Assembly: GCF_014905175.1 (NCBI RefSeq) | Contig: NC_057788.1 | Coordinates: 16,156,654-16,220,653, forward strand | Origin: Aphidius gifuensis | Taxonomy: Eukaryota; Arthropoda; Insecta; Hymenoptera; Braconidae | Length of the DNA: 64,000 nt | Direction: 5' to 3' | Part shown: in pieces, positions 24,501-33,027 of the stretch | Position numbering within the stretch: the first letter of the stretch is position 1 | Layout: each line of letters begins with the position of its first letter | The notes under the pieces: generated by a model | Database searches by the model: none | Told to the model about the DNA's origin: nothing | The model's input: only the letters and a program-made list of their open reading frames with translations | Made by a program: the position numbers and the translations under genes

Positions 24501-27500
24501 TGAAGGGGCGAAGGCTTCTAGATAGCGATACTGGTAGTGAACAGGGAGAAACGTCAGGATCGGATGAGGCAACGCAAAGACCTGTGGTACCTTTGGTGTT
24601 GGTAGATCTGTTGGAGCCACATCGTGGGGAATTAGAGGCCATTTCAACTCAGAACCCCGGTTTGGTTTTAGCCATATCACAGGTCTGTGAGCAGGTTATG
24701 GGACAACGTCAGGCAGCAACCAATGAACTGGGCGACCACTTTGAGTTCATAAACCTCACTGAGGAGTTAGAACCAGCCACAGGAAATTCAGGTACATTGC
24801 CACATGAGGTGGATCTTCTCTCCATGGAACCAGAAGAAGCTGCACAACTAATCAAGCCATTAGTGCCAAACCCAGTTGAAGATACGCTTGATTGTACGCC
24901 AGGAGCAGATTCGGATTTGGACACAAGCGTTTTCGGATCTGATTCCTCCAATCTTGCCGACATGATAAACACCCGCAAGTTGAGGAATCCAGGCCAATCC
25001 AAAACCACGCCTACCATAATGTCGGTGGTAAATGTCTGTGTAGACCGCGAGAGGTTTAAAACAAACCCAAAACCATGGGAAGCACCAGAATCAATACTGG
25101 GGAAAACCGGCATCTTACCAAGAAAAGTAGACGCCGAACCCCGACCAGAAGCAATTAAGGTGTCGATTCCATTGGAGAAGCTCACCTTCGGTTTTGGTAT
25201 TCCACTTATGGAATCATCAGCTGTTGTGATGCCACCACTGGAGGTGAGAAACTCCGGAGACGCTACAACTGTAGGGGCAACCTGCAAAGAGACAATTTCG
25301 CCAGTATCCGAACAACCATCATCAGCTGAATTGCTTCCCTCTGAAGCATCATCGATTTCGAAGGCCATAGATAAGCCATTGGAAGTGCAAACAACATCTA
25401 TGGGGGCCATAAAAAAGGCAAAGGCAAACACTCCGCGAGCTGCTGGTAGTTCAACTCAGTCTGGTGAGAAAATTAGATGGAAAAAGAGGCCACATTGCTG
25501 GAAGTGCCGGTCACATTTACATCACACCCACCAGTGTACCAGACCTGACAGTGCTGGTCGGGCTCCAAGTAGAGCGGAACTCGCGAGATCTCGCTCAGAG
25601 TGGGATCAACAAAGGTTGGTACCTAACTCAGCTGATATGTCAAGAGGGTTTGGCGAGAGTACCTCGCACTCTTTTGACTGGGTTTCGGGATATCCCGACA
25701 GCCAAAGTGGGTATTTTGGTCCAGCAGATCCACCAGAATTAAGCAGGTTCCACTCTCACTGGAACCAGTATGTACCAAGGGCGGTAGTCCAGGATGAATA
25801 TATGGGATGGCCACAAAACAACCACGTGGGTGATCCTGCATGGAAGAACTACTATTGCCAGGGATCTAGTTCACATGGGCACCTTCCCTGTACATTACCA
25901 ACGTGTCGTTTCCAGCAATAAAGCTAGTCTTCGGGGAAAAACCCCTTGGTGTTATACCAGTATGATACTGAGTAGTACAAATGAAAAAAAAAAGACTTGT
26001 TATTCGGGGAGAAACCCCCTTTAGTTAATTACCAAAAAGAGTAATAACCAATATAAATGACTGGAAGAAAAAAGACTTGTTATTCGGGGCTTAATCCCTA
26101 TATATAAAAAAAAAAAAATAATAAAAATATACTCAGGCTAGTCGGTTGAGCCATAGCCTCCTAAACTTAAAGGGTCATTGTACCATTGCTGAGTGATATT
26201 AAAATTAGTTTCGTTACACTAAAATTTTACTTGTCCAGTTTATTGTTCCCTTTTCCCAACCAGTTGTTTCAGGAACCCTACGAACGAGGACTCAACCAGG
26301 AGAACCATCTCAACGCCAAGAACCGCAGGATTGAGTTTTGATCACCGTCAACGAGTCTTGGGGGGGGGGCTGTAGCGAGATTCACTCGCTGGCCTTAAAA
26401 ACCCATTTAATTTATTTATTTATTTGTCAAGCTCCTTGCCAGTGATGATTATTTATTTATTATTATTATTATTTTTTTTTATTCTTGAGACATATTATAA
26501 TCTTGTCAATATTCATTTAACTTATTATTATTATGTAACAATAGTTTACTACAGACGAAGTAGAAGGGGGAGAATTTAGATATAGTCTGAGGGCTTTATG
26601 TTATGTTAAGCGAGTTGGTCTGGCTCTCTTGCTTCGATCATCATACTGAGCAGACGTGCTTATTTTTCGTTTCGAAAGGTACGTTACGATTTTGGGGTTA
26701 ACCCTGAGGATTGGCCTCGTGTTGTTAAAGTTTGGGTTCATCCTGATGAATTTTAGTTATTACAAACAATTTTTGATTAATTGATATTGATCTTGGATTG
26801 ATTTTACTGGGGGTTTATGTTCCATAAATTACGATTAAGTTGAGGTAGTCAGTTCAGGGTCATTTCTTTATTTTCTTCATGGTAATTTCCTTTGATCAGA
26901 GTTGATGTTTACTGGGGGTTTATATACTATAAACTACGATTAAGTTGAGGTAAACTAGTACTTGCGATATTGGTTAGTTTATGTTGTAAATATTTTAAAA
27001 TTAAGTTTTGAGTAAAATGATTTGCTTTGTTTAAATAAAATTATCTTTTGTTTTATTTTTATAAATCTTTATACGACTTTACCCGTCCCTCTCTCCATAA
27101 CCCACACACTGAGCGACTCTTGGTTTGCCTCGAAGACTGAGCCTATGGGAGGTTTGATTGATCGAGGTCTGTCGTAAGTTTTGTGTTTTCAGTTTTCGAT
27201 TTTGACTACGTTTAAGTTTAAGTTTGAGATTTCGTTCAGTTTCGTTTCGTTGCAGTGTTGCAGTTGGGTTTTCGACAGATTTTATTGTTTTATTCTGATT
27301 TAGTTTTATGTTCCGGATATTATGATTATTGTATTTTGCTATAAACTATTTTCTTGATATTAATTTTTGGCTTATAAATCAGACGAATAAATTTCATGTA
27401 CAATATAAATAATTATTTATTTAAGAATAATTATTTAAATATATTAATTCCCATAGCAGCAGTCCGAGAAGGTAGCTGACTCGAAATGTCATGTTACAAC

Positions 27501-30500
27501 GTTTTATAGTATATATGAACACGTTATAACATAATTATTATTATTAATATTATTATTATTATTATAATTATTATTACTTCATTATTAGCATTATCGTGAT
27601 CGATATTTTGTCTGTTTTGTAAATCGTTTTCAACAATCTAAAACACAAAATAAAACCAATAGAAATACTAAATTCTAATTTTAATTCGTTATTATATAAA
27701 AATACATTTAACGTTTTACAGTATATATATACACGTTATGACATTACTATTATTATTATTATCATTATTATTATTTCTACCTCATTATTAATAACACTAT
27801 TGGCATCATTTCGTCCATCATGTAAATTAGTATGTACCTGATCTAAATCATTTTGAACGATCTAAAACACAAAATAAAAATAATAAAGAAATTTTAACAT
27901 GATAATTTTTCAAATCATCATAAAAATAAAAAATGTAGTACAAGTTTTACTTTTGATAACTTATGCTGTATATATATATATATGTCTGATATATTAATAC
28001 CTGATTATTTTCGGTGTTTTGGAGGGCATTTGCACGAAGAGATAAAGAAGATGATAGAGGTGTAGGCTCACCAATCAAGAGTAGAGAACCCGAATCAAAA
28101 TTTTTTGACTGACGAATATCAATCTGTCAAAAACGAAAAACATTAATTACATGTAAGTTTTTTAACTTTTAAATATTAAGAAATTCGAGAAAAATAAATT
28201 TATTAGTTAATTTTATAGCTAATTTTTAGTCTACGCTATTTATAATCCAGTTATCTGCAAGAAGAACAGAACGAATTCGATTGAATTATCGATATAAAAA
28301 AAAAACTGAACATTTACATTTAGAACTATATAAAAAATAAAAAAAAAATAAATTCTTTTCCTACTCCCTCCACTTCACCATTATTTAATAAAATGTCATT
28401 GAATTTTTTTTTCTATAAAAATCGAAAAAACTTTATAACTACACTACCTCATCGCTAGTTTTTAGTTCAGATTCTGTAGAACTTTTGTTTAAAGCATCAT
28501 AAAAACCAGAAGTAATTGTGTTGTTCATATTGTAAGGGCGAAAAATATTATCACGTGTCATCTGGCTAGGACGATTCCAATTGGTTAACTGTATAATGAA
28601 GATAAACATTAATTAAAAAATTAATAATAAATTTTTTTTTCTTTATTGTCTATGGTAAGTTATAAAAAAAAAAGAAAAAGAAAACAGAAATAAATATTTT
28701 ATAATTACTACTAAGCAGAAAAATAATAAATAAATGAATAGACTTTTAAACATATAATACATACATTAGTAGGCTGATAAAAATTATCCCATTCTTGATA
28801 ATTATAGTTAACATCATTTAATGTCGACACAGAATTAATTTGCGATAATAGCATCGAATTATTATTTGAACAATGACCATAAGTAACAGGAAACAATGAC
28901 TTATTATGGTATGAAGAGTTTCTTATCTAGAAAAAAAAAAAAATAATAAAACAAAGTTTTACAAAGATTTTGAATTTTAATATCAATAGAAATTTAACGA
29001 AATTTTTTTAGAAAATTATGATCGAAAGCGAACAATATTTGATTACACTAATGAGCTTGAATAAATAACAATATTTATCTATACAAGAAAATGTCATTTT
29101 TTCTTCATTAACACAATGTCTAATTTGAGTCAAGAGAAAATAATATATCGTACGAACTGAGAATGCTATTTAATTTAATTTTATATGAGAATTAAAAATT
29201 GCAATAAAATTTTTAATAGATCACTAAGATACAGAAATCATAATAACAATTAAAACATTCTAAAAAAAATTTAAATAGAGCATTATAAATATTCAATTAC
29301 TCAATTAACATGCTAGAAAAGTTTGACTTAAAAAAAATTTGGACATTGTTCAAAATGAAATAAACATAATAATAATGTTTAGAAAACATAAATAGATTTT
29401 TAATTGACTAAAAAATAAAAAAAATTCAACAGTGTATTTTATATGACAATGAATTATTTAACAAGGAATACAAAACAGCTAACACCTTCTATTGGTAAAT
29501 TTTTTTTCAAAATAACTTTTAAAAAAATTTTTTTTTTAAATATAAATTTTTATAAAAAAATAGAAAAAAAAAATTATTCAAAGCTCAAAAAAATTAAATA
29601 AAAAAAATTAAATAACTATAGTTAAAAAAATTACTCGTTATTACAGAAAAAAAATAATAATACAAATAATATTTTCTTGATGTTATTTTCTAAATTCACT
29701 GATAATTAACATTTACTTAATGATTTTGTTAAAAATTATACTGGCACAAAATTTAAATAATTTGATTATGTTCATGGACTTGAATTCACTATAGTATTCA
29801 TTGAAGTTTGAAAAAAAACAAAATAAATCGATATCATTGATTAACATAATTGTAATTAAATTTTTGAATGTTTAAACTACTATTAAAATGATACAATAAA
29901 TGATATAGAACAGTTTACTTATTCTACAAGATAAATGAAATAGAAAGAAAAAAAAAATTATTAAAATCGACATCATAAAAATGTTACAGAAAAAATGATA
30001 AATTACATTTGAAAATAAATTGACTAAAAAATACTAAAAAAAGGTTTGTTAATTCCATAAAGTAGATTTTACGAACAGAAATAAATAACCAATAATATAT
30101 TCAGAAAAAAAAAATTGTCTAGTAATTTTTTAAATTAAAAATTAAAAAGCTGGAATAAAACACAAATAAAAAGTAAAATAAAATGACTAAAGTTAAGAAA
30201 CTACTTATAATCATGAACAAGGTAAAAATATAAAAATTTAAGTGTTTTGTTTTTAACTTTTAAATTAATAAATGATTAATAAAAACTTACTGGTTTTGGT
30301 AAAAACAAAGCTGGTTGAATACTTGAATTTTTTGTTTGTGTTGATAAATTTTCAATACTTGTAATTGGTGTTGAACAAGATGATTGTGGATGTTCAGCAT
30401 TTACCATAGTAACATTTGAAGTCTAAAAAAGTATAAAAATAATTGAAAAATGAAAATTTTATGATACATACCCTTTAAGAGTTACTCTATATATTAATAT

Positions 30501-31901
30501 AAAAATAATTGTTTCTTGACGTTATTTAATAAATTTATTCATAAATATTATATACTTACTGGTTTTGATAGAAATTTCTTTGACCCAAAGTTTAAATTTT
30601 TAAATTGTGTTGATGAATTCAAATGACTTATTGTTGTTGAATCAGTCCACTGTGTTTGTTGAATATTTGCTGGAGTATTTTCTAAAGTCTAAAATAATAA
30701 ATTATCATTTATTAAATTTTTTCAAATTTTATATCATATTATTTTAAATATTATAAAAAAAAAAAAAAAAAAAACGAATATTTATATTGAACAGTTTACT
30801 TATTTTACAAAATAAAAATAAATTAAAAAAATTATTACAATCAACATCATAAAAATGTTACAGGAAAAATGAATAAATACATTTTATAAATAAAGAACTT
30901 GAAAATTGTAAAATGGAATTGGATATTTTTTTTTCTTAATAATAATTTAAACAAAAATAAATTGAACAATAATATAAAAAAAAAGTTTTACTCCAATAAT
31001 TTTTTTCTGATTAAGTTTATAAAGGAAAAAAAAAAAAACGATGATAAAATTTAAAAGCTGGAATAAAACACAAAAAAAAACTAGAACTAATTGTCCAAAG
31101 TTAAAAAACTATTTAATATTACGTACAAGGTGATAAAATAAATATGAATATGTTTTGTCGTTAACTTTTAAATTAATAAAAACTTACTGGTTCTGACAAA
31201 ATTGATGCTGGTTGAATAGTTAAAGTTGTTGTTTGTGTTGATAAATTCTCAATATTTGTAATTGGTGTTGAACAAGATGATTGTGGATGTTCAGCATTTA
31301 CCATAGTAACATTTGATGTCTGGAAAAGCCAATATAATTTGATAAAATAATTCTAATTTAAAAAAAAAAAAAAAAAACATCATGATCTTATGGATCTTAA
31401 ATTTATTAATTCTATTTGTTAGTTCATTGGAAAACAAAAATTTGATGATACATACTCTTTAAGAGATATACTTAAAATAACATACAAGTATTTAAAATAA
31501 ATAACGAAATATATTACAAAAGCAAACATAAATTATAAACTAAATCTAGAATTACTCATCATTATGAAAAAAAAATAATAATATAAAAATAATTGTTTCT
31601 TGACGTTATTTAATAAATTTATTCATAAATATTATATACTTACTGGTTTTGATAGAAATTTCTTTGACCCAAAGTTTAAATTTTTAAATTGTGTTGATGA
31701 ATTCAAATGACTTATTGTTGTTGAATCAGTCCACTGTGTTTGTTGAATATTTGCTGGAGTATTTTCTAAAGTCTAAAATAATAAATTATCATTTATTAAA
31801 TTTTTTCAAATTTTATATCATATTATTTTAAATATTATAAAAAAAAAAAAAAAAAAAACGAATATTTATATTGAACAGTTTACTTATTTTACAAAATAAA
31901 A

Positions 31902-31933
<32 letters not shown>

Positions 31934-32995
31934 TACAATCAACATCATAAAAATGTTACAGGAAAAATGAATAAATACATTTTATAAATAAAGAACTTGA
32001 AAATTGTAAAATGGAATTGGATATTTTTTTTTCTTAATAATAATTTAAACAAAAATAAATTGAACAATAATATAAAAAAAAAGTTTTACTCCAATAATTT
32101 TTTTCTGATTAAGTTTATAAAGGAAAAAAAAAAAAACGATGATAAAATTTAAAAGCTGGAATAAAACACAAAAAAAAACTAGAACTAATTGTCCAAAGTT
32201 AAAAAACTATTTAATATTACGTACAAGGTGATAAAATAAATATGAATATGTTTTGTCGTTAACTTTTAAATTAATAAAAACTTACTGGTTCTGACAAAAT
32301 TGATGCTGGTTGAATAGTTAAAGTTGTTGTTTGTGTTGATAAATTCTCAATATTTGTAATTGGTGTTGAACAAGATGATTGTGGATGTTCAGCATTTACC
32401 ATAGTAACATTTGATGTCTGGAAAAGCCAATATAATTTGATGAAATAATTCTAATTTAAAAAAAAAAAAAAAAAACATCATGATCTTATGGATCTTAAAT
32501 TTATTAATTCTATTTGTTAGTTCATTGGAAAACAAAAATTTGATGATACATACTCTTTAAGAGATATACTTAAAATAACATACAAGTATTTAAAATAAAT
32601 AACGAAATATATTACAAAAGCAAACATAAATTATAAACTAAATCTAGAATTACTCATCATTATGAAAAAAAAATAATAATATAAAAATAATTGTTTCTTG
32701 ACGTTATTTAATAAATTCATTCATAAATATTATATACTTACTGGTTTTGATAGAAATTTCTTTGACCCAAAGTTTAAATTTTTAAATTGTGTTGATGAAT
32801 TCAAATGACTTATTGTTGTTGAATCAGTCCACTGTGTTTGTTGAATATTTTCTGGAGTATTTTCTAAAGTCTAAAATAATAAATTATCATTTATTAAATT
32901 TTTTCAAATTTTATATCATATTATTTTAAATATTATAAAAAAAAAAAAAAAACGAATATTTATATTGAACAGTTTACTTATTTTACAAAATAAAA

Positions 32996-33027
<32 letters not shown>

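Larger units (their letters stand above)
15761..27498 (+). mobile_element. Complete Ty3/Gypsy-type LTR retrotransposon (element 2)
   Basis: Two 1128-bp LTRs flank a 9.5-kb interior with PBS, long leader, gag, pol, a third ORF and a polypurine tract. The 4-bp target duplication ACGT occurs at 15757-15760 and 27499-27502. Removing the element restores a 209-bp tandem unit, so the empty site is visible next door. The order protease, RT, RNase H, integrase in pol identifies Ty3/Gypsy rather than Copia. All three ORFs are intact, so the copy may be active. It lies in an intron of the BEN-like gene, antisense to it. Confidence 0.92.

Noticed and set aside
24709..25431. 240-codon open frame on the minus strand
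   Set aside because: It is antisense to the intact ORF3 of element 2, has no recognisable motif and follows from the third-base composition of ORF3.
24401..25921. ORF3 as an envelope glycoprotein
   Set aside because: It has no signal peptide, membrane segment or furin-like site, and carries an internal CCHC knuckle.
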